A DNA stretch of 64,000 nt, taken from assembly GCF_944324505.1 (NCBI RefSeq), contig NZ_CALUWO010000003.1, positions 124,001-188,000 on the forward strand, written 5' to 3'. Source of the stretch: an uncultured Desulfovibrio sp. (GTDB taxonomy: Bacteria; Desulfobacterota; Desulfovibrionia; Desulfovibrionales; Desulfovibrionaceae). Within the stretch, counting starts at the first letter, position 1, and each line of letters starts with the position of its first letter. The notes under the pieces are model-generated. The model did not search any database and was not told the origin of the DNA. It saw only the letters and a list, made by a program, of their open reading frames with translations. Positions 52,440 to 60,698 of this stretch are shown here, piece after piece. A program made the position numbers and the translations under genes.

Positions 52440-53357
52440 ATGTCCGCACTTGTTCTTGGTCATATGCACCCGGATACCGACAGCATCATTTCCGCCATTG
52501 CCGCCGCTGATCTTTACAGCAAGCGCGGTCTGGACGTGACGTCTGTGGCACAGGGCGCTCCGGCGCCCGAAACGGCCTTTGTGCTGGAGCGTTTTGGCCT
52601 CACCGCGCCGGAGGTTGTGGAGAACGTGGCCGGCAGGGAGCTGTATCTGGTGGACTTCTCCGACCTGGCGCAGTCGCCCGCAGGAATGGCCGATGCCACG
52701 GTCATGGGCATTGTGGATCATCACAAGCTGGGCGACATCACCACCTCCCTGCCCCTGGAAGCCTGGATCTGGCCGGTGGGATGCACCAATACGGTGCTGA
52801 CCAATATGTATGATTTTTATGGTGTGGAAATCCCCCGGCCCATTGCCGGCGGCATGCTGTGCGCCATTCTTTCGGACACGGTCATGTTCAAGTCGCCCAC
52901 CTGTACCGATGCGGACAAAAAGGCCGTGGAAAAGCTGGCCCGCATTGCCGGCGTGGATGATGTCATGGCCCTGGGCATGGAAATGTTCAGGGTCAAGAGC
53001 GCCGTGGACGGAGCCAGCATGAAGGACCTTGTTTTCCGTGATTTCAAGGACTTTGAGATGAATGGCAAGAAGGTGGGCATCGGTCAGCTGGAAGTGGTTG
53101 ACCTTTCCCTGCTGGATGGCGTCAAGGACGGTCTGAAAAAGGAGATCGCACGGGTCAAGGCGGAAGGGCGGCACAGTGTTTTCCTTCTGCTTACCGATAT
53201 CATGAAGGAAGGCTCCGAACTGCTGCTGGCATCCGATGATCCCTCTGTGGTGGAGAAGGCCTTTGGCGTCCCCGTTTCCGGGGACAGCGTGTGGCTGGAT
53301 GGCGTCATGAGCCGGAAAAAGCAGGTGGTGCCCAATTTTGAAAAGGCGTTCAAGTAG
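52440..53357 (+). CDS. ppaC: manganese-dependent inorganic pyrophosphatase (family II)
   Basis: This DHH-family enzyme hydrolyses pyrophosphate and so drives sulfate activation by ATP sulfurylase, a key need in sulfate reducers. The 305-residue protein has GHMHPDTDS at the N-terminus, VDFSDLAQSP, the DHH motif VDHHKLGD, and the C-terminal domain with SRKKQVVPN substrate-binding residues. The start MSALVLGHMHPD fits the family, with AAGGAGAG before it. It carries no regulatory CBS domains. Confidence 0.95.
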   Translation: MSALVLGHMHPDTDSIISAIAAADLYSKRGLDVTSVAQGAPAPETAFVLERFGLTAPEVVENVAGRELYLVDFSDLAQSPAGMADATVMGIVDHHKLGDITTSLPLEAWIWPVGCTNTVLTNMYDFYGVEIPRPIAGGMLCAILSDTVMFKSPTCTDADKKAVEKLARIAGVDDVMALGMEMFRVKSAVDGASMKDLVFRDFKDFEMNGKKVGIGQLEVVDLSLLDGVKDGLKKEIARVKAEGRHSVFLLLTDIMKEGSELLLASDDPSVVEKAFGVPVSGDSVWLDGVMSRKKQVVPNFEKAFK

Positions 53358-53441
53358 CCTGCTCTCGTAGCCGGCAGGTGATGGGGGAGGCAGGCGGCGT
53401 CAGCCGGCTGCTTTCCCCGAAGGTCTTACGGCAGGTCCTGC

Positions 53442-54416
53442 TCAGGCAAAGGCCATCCACCAGCCGGCAAGGAGCAGCAGCAGGGCCAGCAGCGCACAGG
53501 CTGCCTGCGGTGGAAAGGGATTCCTGTCCCGCATGGTGTACCAGGCATTGCCCAGTCCCAGCAAAAAACCGGAGCCAAAGCCGCAGCAGTGGGCGAGGTA
53601 GTCCACGTTCTCCTCTCCCGTACCAATAAGGGCCATGATGGCCAGGCCTGCGGCCAGGGGAAGAAGGGCGCTCTTCTGGTGGTACAGGCATGCCTGGCCG
53701 CTGATCCCGCCCAGCGTGGCAAAGACAGCCGTGGAAAAGCCCAGGCTGCTGAAGGGGCCGGTACGCAGGGCGTAGGTGAGGGCATTGCCGGCCATGCCGC
53801 CCAGCACAGTCAGCAGCAGGGCGCGTCCCCAGCCAGCCGCCCGGGCGAGAACAGGAAGAAAGACAAGACTGAAAAGCACATTTCCCCACAGGTGGGGACT
53901 GTCCTGATGCAGGGTCAGGGCTGTGAGGCAGCGGTAATACTGCTGCTGCACGGCCAGCCGAACGCTGGAAAGGTCGCCCAGTTCTGTCCAGAGAGCAGGA
54001 TCAGGCAGCAGGGAAGGGCAGGGCCACCAGCCCACACGCCATCCATGCCAGAGTATCAGCAGGAGGGGAGCCAGAGCTGTCCAGCCTGCGCAGGGATACA
54101 GCGGCGGGACAGGCGCGGAAGGGCGCCGTGCCCGTGTTTTGTCCTGGGCAAGCGCCAGCCATTCCTGGCGTGCCACCTGTTCGCAGAGAGGTGGCACATA
54201 CAAGTGCTCGCGACCATACTCCCTGTCCAGGTAGTAGGGAATGCCGCAGGAACTGAGCAGTAGCTCCCATTCCTGTTTATGCCGGAAGGACAGGCCGGTT
54301 GGAGGGCTGATCCGTTGCCAGAAGGGGGGCAGCGCCCTGGGACGGCGCCTGATGTGTACAAAGCGTTTGCCGTGACGCGGCAGAACGAGGCAAAGACGTG
54401 GCGGACGGGCTGACAT
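53442..54416 (-). CDS. rhomboid-family intramembrane serine protease
   Basis: The 324-residue protein has a soluble N-terminal domain to about 105, then about seven hydrophobic segments. The rhomboid catalytic dyad is visible as Ser228 in LGFSTAVFA and His276 in DYLAHCCGFGSGFLLG; HLWGNVLF corresponds to the HxxxN oxyanion motif. Substrates are unknown. Translation from ATG (MSARPPRL) would begin immediately after the T-run of the rpmB terminator, leaving no ribosome-binding site; a GTG 11 codons earlier lies inside the terminator stem. Expression probably depends on read-through or a promoter I cannot see. Confidence 0.87.
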   Translation of the reverse strand: MSARPPRLCLVLPRHGKRFVHIRRRPRALPPFWQRISPPTGLSFRHKQEWELLLSSCGIPYYLDREYGREHLYVPPLCEQVARQEWLALAQDKTRARRPSAPVPPLYPCAGWTALAPLLLILWHGWRVGWWPCPSLLPDPALWTELGDLSSVRLAVQQQYYRCLTALTLHQDSPHLWGNVLFSLVFLPVLARAAGWGRALLLTVLGGMAGNALTYALRTGPFSSLGFSTAVFATLGGISGQACLYHQKSALLPLAAGLAIMALIGTGEENVDYLAHCCGFGSGFLLGLGNAWYTMRDRNPFPPQAACALLALLLLLAGWWMAFA

Positions 54417-54444
54417 AAAAAAGCCCCGACAGCTGTGCCGGGGC
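54417..54444 (-). terminator. Rho-independent terminator of rpmB, abutting the rhomboid start
   Basis: On the minus strand GCCCCG pairs with CGGGGC and six T residues follow, ending exactly at the base before the rhomboid ATG. Confidence 0.8.
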
Positions 54445-54470
54445 CTCACTGACAGAAGAGCGGGTTGCCG

Positions 54471-54680
54471 CTAGGCCTTCTTGGCAGCCGCGGGCTTGTT
54501 CACCACGCCGGAACGGATGCAGCGGGTGCACACATTGAGGGTGCACACGGTGCCATCGGCAAACTGGTGACGCACGCGCTGCAGATTGGGATTGAAGCGG
54601 CGTTTGGTCTTGATGTTGGAATGGCTGACATAATTGCCGCCCTGAGGCGTCTTGCCGCAGAAAGCGCATACCTTGCTCAT
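54471..54680 (-). CDS. rpmB: 50S ribosomal protein L28, zinc-binding form
   Basis: L28 is a small large-subunit protein. The 69 residues match the family: [10 protein letters not shown] at the start, [16 protein letters not shown] (here [13 protein letters not shown]), and [10 protein letters not shown] near the end. The CxxC pairs (Cys5/Cys8 and the later pair) mark the zinc-binding C+ form. It has its own promoter and terminator. Confidence 0.96.
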   Translation of the reverse strand: MSKVCAFCGKTPQGGNYVSHSNIKTKRRFNPNLQRVRHQFADGTVCTLNVCTRCIRSGVVNKPAAAKKA

Positions 54681-54786
54681 GATATCCTCCGTATATACAG
54701 AAAAAACTGTTTTTTTTTACGTCCATTGCGGCCAAGCTGTAGGCGTCCGGGCGTGACAACTTACGGCCTTGACCTTGCAGGGCGTC

Positions 54787-54815
54787 TATATACGCAAAGC
54801 ATTGTGAAAAGGCAA
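54787..54815 (-). promoter_or_regulatory. sigma-70-type promoter of rpmB
   Basis: TTGCCT and TATATA are separated by 17 nt on the minus strand, about 110 nt before the rpmB ATG; it also sits 20 nt past the stop of the upstream small gene. Confidence 0.65.
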
Positions 54816-54834
54816 GCCTTTTCCCTGAAGAAAA

Positions 54835-55365
54835 TCATGTTTCCCGGGAAGGGGCGCCGTGGGCATCAGGAGGGACTTCCCAGCGGGCGAGAAAGCGGGA
54901 CAGGGCATGCTGCGGATTGTCGGCAAAGCACTGGCACAGGATGCCTTCCGGGGTGGCGGCGTCCCGGCCGGGGGCTGCGGTTGGTGTTTCCCCGTCATCA
55001 GTATCAGAAAGGGGGCGCAGCGAAAGCGGGCAGCCGATGCCGAACGGGGGAAGGTGGCGCGTCCATTGCGGGCTGCGCGCTGCGAGCACGCGTCCGCAGT
55101 GCTGCTGGCAGGCCGGACACAGGGGCATGCCTGCTTCGCCACCGATGATGCGCACAGGCATATCCGGCTGTTTTTCCATGGCATCCATGACCACAAGCAG
55201 CTCATCCATCTGGTGAAAAAAGGCAGCCATGAAGGCATCGCACTGTTCCGGGGAAAGCCCCAGGTCTTCCATGAATACCCAGATGGCTTCGCCGGACAGG
55301 CGTCCGTACAGGGGGTGCCTGCCGCGGAGGTCTTTGTGACGCTGCGGAGAGAGAGGTGTTGTCAT
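54835..55365 (-). CDS. small Cys-containing protein of unknown function
   Basis: I do not recognise this 176-residue protein. Residues 1-75 have helical character (SGEAIWVFMEDLGLSPEQCDAF..., FHQMDELLVVMDAM), then MPLCPACQQHCG gives a Cys-rich knuckle that could bind a metal, followed by a proline-rich stretch and a C-terminal helix. I chose the ATG giving MTTPLSPQR; the frame is open 29 codons further up with less convincing sequence. It lies alone before the rpmB promoter on the minus strand. Confidence 0.6.
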   Translation of the reverse strand: MTTPLSPQRHKDLRGRHPLYGRLSGEAIWVFMEDLGLSPEQCDAFMAAFFHQMDELLVVMDAMEKQPDMPVRIIGGEAGMPLCPACQQHCGRVLAARSPQWTRHLPPFGIGCPLSLRPLSDTDDGETPTAAPGRDAATPEGILCQCFADNPQHALSRFLARWEVPPDAHGAPSRET

Positions 55366-55750
55366 GCCTGTGCCTGTGGATGCCCTGCAAAAATTATGGA
55401 CATGGTATGGAGTTGTCCGGCGGCAGAATACGCAAGCTGTGTGGTCTGTCAATCGCAGGGAAAATTGTCTGCGTGGATGATGTCGTATTTTTTCGAATAC
55501 TTATTTTATATTGTCTTGTTTCATTAAACATCACAATGCAGTCGCTGGCTGAGGGGACGACAGGGGGCCAGAGGACGGCTGGTTATGCCATGTTGGTTCT
55601 GGCGGACGCCCGAGGATGCCTGCGGCTGGTCGATCTTGCCTTTTGGCGGCGCCACATGGCGTGTCGCCAGATGGACACCCAAAAATGGCGCTGTTTTACG
55701 CACAAAACGACCTGTGACATATACGAGCAGAGTTCTGCATCTTTTTGTCT

Positions 55751-55768
55751 CATAATGATAATTATGTA
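55751..55768. promoter_or_regulatory. Fur-box-like AT palindrome
   Basis: CATAATGATAATTATG is a 6-4-6 palindrome that resembles tandem GATAAT hexamers of Fur boxes; ATCATTATCA, the other half-box, occurs at 55,909-55,918. Both precede rluB. Binding by a Fur-type regulator is only inferred. Confidence 0.35.
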
Positions 55769-55791
55769 AACTTTTATAAAAAAATACTGAT

Positions 55792-55812
55792 TTTTCCATA
55801 GGTTATGGAAAA
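55792..55812. repeat. 9-bp perfect inverted repeat
   Basis: TTTTCCATA and TATGGAAAA are separated by 3 nt. It may be an operator or a small hairpin; it lies between the divergent small gene and rluB. Confidence 0.45.
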
Positions 55813-55935
55813 TGTCGTCGCAGCGATTCTGTCTGCTCACCGCGTCGGTGCGCCTCTCGCTTGACCCCACCGGGGAACTTGGGCAGAGTCAGGCCCTGAT
55901 CATCATCCATCATTATCATATAAAAGGATGTTGCC

Positions 55936-57435
55936 ATGGTTGCCAGTTTCCGCAAATCAGTCAGGCATGGGCGGCATGTGCCCCTGTCAGAAAAAAAGCC
56001 GGATGCCTGCTGCACGGATGCCGTCCCCCATCAGGATGGATTGCCGGACCTGCCAGAGGCAGTGTCGCAGTCACCGGTCCTCCTCCATGACAGCCCTACG
56101 GCATATCCTGGGGATGCCTTTTCCTCTCGCGGTGACAGCTATGCCAGACGGGGGCGCGTTCCGGCTGCGGAACGGCAGAACGGAACAGGACAGCATGGCT
56201 TCCGGCGAGCCGTTTCCGTCTCGCAAAAGCGCTCTGGTGCCCACGAGAAACATGGATACAAAACGGACGAAAAGCAGGCGCCCCCTGGGGAACCTGCCGG
56301 GCAATCCGCCAGGCTCCCGCTGGCTGACAAAAAATACGCAGAGCGCCGTGATGCCTCCCCTGCCCTTTTGTCCGGCAGAAAAGGCGTTCGCCACACTCCG
56401 GCAGCCAGGGAAAAGCGGGTGCATGCGGGGCTGGCGCCAAAGCTCCCGCTGGGGGCCGAGAGCGATCAATGGGCACGCATGGCCCAGCGGCGTCGTGAAC
56501 AGCAGGTGCTGCGTCAGCAGCTCCGGGATGAGGGAAATGCGCAGGCGCCGGCTGCTTCATCGGCCATTCCAGCTCCGGAAGTCCGGCAGGAAACGGCCGT
56601 TGCCGGCAATTCCCGCAACTGGCGTGCCGGAGGGCGGGAAGAAGTGGCCGCCTGGCAGCGCTTCCCTTCCTCCGGGCATGCTCCGAATACAACAGCACCG
56701 GCGACGGATCAGCGTTTGAACAAGGCACTGGCCGAGGCCGGATATTGTTCACGCCGCCGGGCAGACATCCTGGTGTTCACTGGCCATGTGACCGTGAATG
56801 GCGAGCGCGAGGTACAGCCCAGCCGGCGCGTGGGGCCAGAAGACCATATTGCCGTGGACGGGCAGCCGATTCGCAGAGGACAGGCAAAATGCTATCTGCT
56901 GCTGCACAAGCCCGTACAGGTGGTGTGCACAGTATCAGACCCGCAGGGGCGTCCCACAGTGCTGGACTGTCTGCCACCGGAATACAGAGATGTCCGTCTG
57001 TTTCCTGTGGGGCGGCTGGATTATTTTTCCGAAGGGCTGCTGCTGTTGACCAACGACGGCGCCCTGTCGCAGCGCCTGATGCATCCCCGCTATCATTTGC
57101 CCAAGGTCTATGATGTGCTTGTGCGTGATGTGGTGCGTGAAAAGGCGTTGCAGGCCATGCGCGACGGTATGACCCTGGCCGAGGGAGAACATCTTCAGCC
57201 GGTGGACGTGACGGCACGGGCCACAGCCACGGGAAAAACCCGGTTGCGTATGGTGCTGCGGCAGGGGGTGAATCGGCAGATCCGGCGCATGTGCCGGGAC
57301 CTGGGGCTGACCATCCTGCGTCTGCGGCGCGTTTCTCTTGGTCCCCTCCAGCTGGGCGACCTCCCTGCCGGTCAATGCCGTGCCCTGACGGCAAACGAGG
57401 TGGACGCCCTGCGCAGGGCCGCCGGTCTGGCATGA
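55936..57435 (+). CDS. rluB: rRNA large-subunit pseudouridine synthase (RluB family) with long disordered N-terminus
   Basis: The enzymatic part begins near residue 259 with an S4 RNA-binding domain (RLNKALAEAGYCSRRRADILV), then the RsuA/RluB catalytic domain with GRLDYFSEGLLLL (catalytic Asp362) and RQGVNRQIRRMC. It would isomerise a uridine in 23S rRNA. The first 255 residues are rich in Arg, Pro, Ser, Gly and Glu and have no domain I know; a similar but usually shorter extension occurs in other RluB proteins. The start is supported by AAAGGA 7 nt upstream; a shorter start near the S4 domain cannot be excluded. A very strong terminator follows. Confidence 0.88.
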   Translation: MVASFRKSVRHGRHVPLSEKKPDACCTDAVPHQDGLPDLPEAVSQSPVLLHDSPTAYPGDAFSSRGDSYARRGRVPAAERQNGTGQHGFRRAVSVSQKRSGAHEKHGYKTDEKQAPPGEPAGQSARLPLADKKYAERRDASPALLSGRKGVRHTPAAREKRVHAGLAPKLPLGAESDQWARMAQRRREQQVLRQQLRDEGNAQAPAASSAIPAPEVRQETAVAGNSRNWRAGGREEVAAWQRFPSSGHAPNTTAPATDQRLNKALAEAGYCSRRRADILVFTGHVTVNGEREVQPSRRVGPEDHIAVDGQPIRRGQAKCYLLLHKPVQVVCTVSDPQGRPTVLDCLPPEYRDVRLFPVGRLDYFSEGLLLLTNDGALSQRLMHPRYHLPKVYDVLVRDVVREKALQAMRDGMTLAEGEHLQPVDVTARATATGKTRLRMVLRQGVNRQIRRMCRDLGLTILRLRRVSLGPLQLGDLPAGQCRALTANEVDALRRAAGLA

Positions 57436-57496
57436 GGCTACGGGGCGTTGCGCTTTCGTAACGATAAATAGTCACTGTTTCAAAAATGAAATAACA

Positions 57497-57535
57497 ACGG
57501 GCGCCGGCTGTTCGCACACAGCCGGCGCCCGTTTT
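57497..57535 (+). terminator. Rho-independent terminator of rluB
   Basis: A perfect 15-bp GC-rich stem with a 6-nt loop (TCGCAC) ends in TTTT. Confidence 0.88.
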
Positions 57536-58672
57536 GTGTTCTGTGGGAAGCCGGGTGCGTCTGTGTGCCCAGGCATGGGATTGCCCTGCTGGGTTTCGGT
57601 CCGCTAACGGTCCTGTAGCGGGAGAGATTGCCCGACATGTGCCGCGCCCTCTTCGTGCCCCCCTGTTTCCACACATGACCGCAGCATGGTTTTCGTGCTC
57701 CACGGAGCGGCAAGCCAGATGTCAGGCTATCACGTGGGGAATGCAGGACTGGAATTACTTTTCTTTGTTGAAATATATTGTTTCTATCATGTCTCGCTGT
57801 GCACATACACAAAATGAATATTCATAGCTGATTTTAAGCAACCAGGCCCCTGCTCCCTGTTTTCAGGAAGGAGACGAGGTGTGGGGAGCCTGGCAGGGCC
57901 TTCCGCATCTGCGCGAAGTTGTAGTGAAGGCTAATCATTGCCTTGAAGCATGCCCCCTGTATGCTCGACGAGAGACGCCATGCGCTGCGGAGTGCCAGGA
58001 GATGCCCTGCATGGCAGGCACGCCAAGCAACACTCGACTATCCTATTGAAAATGCTGCAAATTTATTTGTTTGAAATGGTCAAACAGTTGATGTATCTGG
58101 CAAATGCCATAAATGTGTGAAGAAATAGTACAGTAAGTGAAATGGCGATTGTTCGATTTTATAAAACACTAGCCCTGCTGATTTTTCGCAGATATACAGT
58201 GATTCTTTCCAACAATCAGGAGAACGTCTCCGCAGGCAGGTGTACTCCTTACGTGGTTGGCGAAGCCGTGCGCCGCCTGATCATGCAATGCCAGGTTTTC
58301 GGCGGTTAGTGTTTTTCGCCCGCTTACTGACAGCATGAAGGAAGGTCCGAACGGCTGCCGACGTCCGGTGATCCCTCTGCGGCTTGGGCATATCGTCAGC
58401 ACATCTTTCAACTATGACTCAGTTATGCTTGTCATGAAGGGCATGACGAGCAGGCGGCAGCATGATAGGGGCAATGCTGCTCAACACGATTTCAACTTTC
58501 ATAAGTAGAACATGTTTGGAATATGCTGCTTGTGGCTGAGGCACAGGACATCCTGCCGCCAGCGGAGAGCGATAGTCCTGCTGTGTGTATCCTCTCCGTC
58601 CTTTTTCAACAATGAGAATATGTGGCGTTCATTAGGAAACGGGGCTGGGGGAAAAGACCCGGGACAGGCGCC

Positions 58673-58720
58673 TATAAAAAACGGCCAATGCTTCTTGTGA
58701 GGAAGCATTGGCCGTACGTT
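58673..58720 (-). terminator. strong hairpin terminator downstream of pgm
   Basis: A perfect 14-bp stem (ACGGCCAATGCTTC with its complement) and a 7-nt loop are followed on the minus strand by GTTTTTTATAGG. It lies 215 nt beyond the pgm stop, so either pgm has a long 3' UTR or a small RNA ends here. Confidence 0.75.
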
Positions 58721-58930
58721 TTGTCCTGTCTTTGCCGGGACTCTGCCGGCGACATCTTGATGGAAGGCACATGGGGACGCGCACGCTGGCAACAGGTAGA
58801 CGTCCCCGTTTGGTATGTCATTGCGCCAAGCAGGGGATGCGGCTGTCACTCAGGGGGCTGGCGTGATGGAGTGGAGAAAGGGACAAGCCCTCTGCCCTGC
58901 CGGGCGTGCGGTCTCTTCTGTTTTTTCACC

Positions 58931-60583
58931 TCACGCAGGAGTGCCCGCCAGCAGCTGGTCCAGAAGGGTTCTTGCCGCTTCCTGCAGTGCCAGCAGATGT
59001 TCCCTGCCCTGAAAACTCTCCGCATAAATCTTGCAGATATCTTCCGTGCCCGACGGGCGAACGGCAAACCAGCCGTTGCGGCTCATGACCTTGACGCCGC
59101 CAAGGGGAGCGTTGTTTCCGGGAGCACGCGTAAGCACAGCCTGCACGGGATCGCCTGCCAGTTCTGTCAGGGGAATGGCGTCGGCAGTCACGGTGGTGAG
59201 GACAGTACGCATGCGCGCGCTGGCCGGCATATCCACGCGTTCATAAACAGGGGCGCCATGGCGTGCGGCCAGGTCTGCATAGATGGCTGACGGTGTTTTG
59301 CCCTCAACGGCCGTCATTTCTGCCGCCAGCAGACAGAGCAGCGGGCCGTCCTTGTCGGTACTCCATGGCCTGCCGTCTCTGGTCAGGAAGGAGGCACCGG
59401 CGCTTTCCTCACAGCCGATGCCGCACTGAGCGCTTGCCAGATAGGGCACAAACCACTTGAAGCCTACGGGCACTTCTACAACGGGGCGGTGCAGCTCCTC
59501 CCCTACCCTGTCCAGCATGGCACTGGTGACCAGCGTCTTGCCGATGCCGCAGGTGGCGGGCCATTCTGTGCGGCTGCGGAAAAGGTACCAGCTGGCCGCT
59601 GCCAGATAGTGATTGGGATTCATGAGGCCGTCAGCCGTCACGATACCGTGCCTGTCCGAATCCGGATCGCAGCCAAAGGCAAGGTCATAGTCCTGCCGCA
59701 GGTCCAGCAGACAGCGCATGGCATAGGGCGACGAGCAGTCCATCCGTATTTTGCCGTCCCTGTCACAGGGAATGAAGCGGAATGTAGGGTCAACCTCGGC
59801 ATTGACCACCTGGAGATGCAGGCCGTAACGCCGGGCAATGGGTTCCCACAAGGGCAGACTGGCCCCGCCCAGCGGATCAACGCCAATGCGCAGCCCTGAT
59901 GCGGCGATGCTGTCCATGTCAATGACCGTTCCCAGGTCTTCCACATAGCGCGTCGTAAAGTCATAGGGCTGCACCAGGGCGGAACGCCGGGCTTCCAGAT
60001 AGGGCAGGCGCCGCACACCGGCATTGTGTTGTTGCAGATAGGCATTAGCCCGGCGCTCTATCCACGAGGTGATTTCGGTTTCGGCCGGCCCGCCATGCGG
60101 GGGATTGTACTTGATGCCCCCGTCAGCGGGCGGATTGTGCGAGGGGGTTATGATGATGCCGTCCGCCCTGCCCTCTGCCTTGCGGCCGGCATTCCAGCAC
60201 AGGATGGCGTGGGAGATGACGGGCGTTGCCGTATAGCCGCCCTGGGAGGCTACCCGGACAGACACCGCATTGGCAGTGAGCACTTCCAGAGCAGACCGAA
60301 AGGCCGCCTCTGAGAGCGCATGGGTATCGCCGCCCAGGAAGAGCGGCCCGTCGATTCCGCGGGAAAGACGATAGTCGCAGATGGCCTGCACAATGGCATG
60401 CAGGTGGACTTCATTGAAGGTGGATTTCAGGGAGGAACCGCGGTGCCCAGACGTGCCGAAGCTGACGCGCTGTTCCGGCAGCACCGGCTGGGGCGACTGG
60501 GTATAGTAGGCGCTGACCAGCGCCGGCACATGAACCAGCATGTCGGGGGCAGGCAGCTTCCCTGCGTGCGGATGAACGGACAT
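58931..60583 (-). CDS. pgm: alpha-D-glucose phosphate-specific phosphoglucomutase
   Basis: Pgm interconverts glucose 1- and 6-phosphates, linking glycogen or surface-sugar precursors with glycolysis. The 550-residue four-domain phosphohexomutase has SFGTSGHRG near 42-50, the phosphoserine loop TPSHNP (Ser148), the metal loop CDPDSDRHG, the sugar-specificity loop GCEESAGAS and the phosphate-binding RPSGTEDICK. A promoter and a GGAGGA ribosome-binding site precede the start. Confidence 0.95.
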   Translation of the reverse strand: MSVHPHAGKLPAPDMLVHVPALVSAYYTQSPQPVLPEQRVSFGTSGHRGSSLKSTFNEVHLHAIVQAICDYRLSRGIDGPLFLGGDTHALSEAAFRSALEVLTANAVSVRVASQGGYTATPVISHAILCWNAGRKAEGRADGIIITPSHNPPADGGIKYNPPHGGPAETEITSWIERRANAYLQQHNAGVRRLPYLEARRSALVQPYDFTTRYVEDLGTVIDMDSIAASGLRIGVDPLGGASLPLWEPIARRYGLHLQVVNAEVDPTFRFIPCDRDGKIRMDCSSPYAMRCLLDLRQDYDLAFGCDPDSDRHGIVTADGLMNPNHYLAAASWYLFRSRTEWPATCGIGKTLVTSAMLDRVGEELHRPVVEVPVGFKWFVPYLASAQCGIGCEESAGASFLTRDGRPWSTDKDGPLLCLLAAEMTAVEGKTPSAIYADLAARHGAPVYERVDMPASARMRTVLTTVTADAIPLTELAGDPVQAVLTRAPGNNAPLGGVKVMSRNGWFAVRPSGTEDICKIYAESFQGREHLLALQEAARTLLDQLLAGTPA

Positions 60584-60609
60584 GGCATCCTCCTTCGGGG
60601 TATGCTGGG

Positions 60610-60639
60610 CCTATAGCACGGGCCTCCCACCGGAGGCAA
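60610..60639 (-). promoter_or_regulatory. probable pgm promoter
   Basis: TTGCCT and TATAGG with 18-nt spacing lie 27 nt before the pgm ATG, just after the degP terminator. Confidence 0.55.
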
Positions 60640-60644
60640 GAGCA

Positions 60645-60674
60645 TAAAAAAAGGGAGGACCTTGCGGTCCTCCC
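60645..60674 (-). terminator. Rho-independent terminator of degP
   Basis: A perfect 9-bp stem GGGAGGACC with a GCAA tetraloop on the minus strand is followed by a seven-T run. Confidence 0.88.
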
Positions 60675-60698
60675 CCTAACGGATTGCGGTGTTACAGG

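Larger units (their letters stand above)
55366..55935. other. AT-richer divergent region before rluB
   Basis: The 570-nt gap has markedly lower G+C from about 55,480 to 55,810. It holds a Fur-box-like element, a short perfect palindrome and, near its end, the rluB ribosome-binding site AAAGGA. I see no credible gene in it. Confidence 0.55.
57436..58930. other. 1.5-kb non-coding region between rluB and pgm
   Basis: After the rluB terminator the sequence is comparatively AT-rich from about 57,760 to 58,560. I see a structured patch near 57,840-57,895 (ACCAGGC/GCCTGGC arms around smaller pairs) and a long hairpin near 58,681, but no convincing gene, tRNA or transposase fragment. Confidence 0.6.

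Noticed and set aside
55803..55935. 44-codon minus-strand frame starting MATSFYMIMM, back to back with the rluB ATG
   Set aside because: The CCATGG at the rluB start creates a start on both strands; there is no ribosome-binding site and no recognisable content.
58169..58411. 80-codon minus-strand frame in the rluB-pgm gap
   Set aside because: No family resemblance, weak start region and isolated; could not be supported as a gene.
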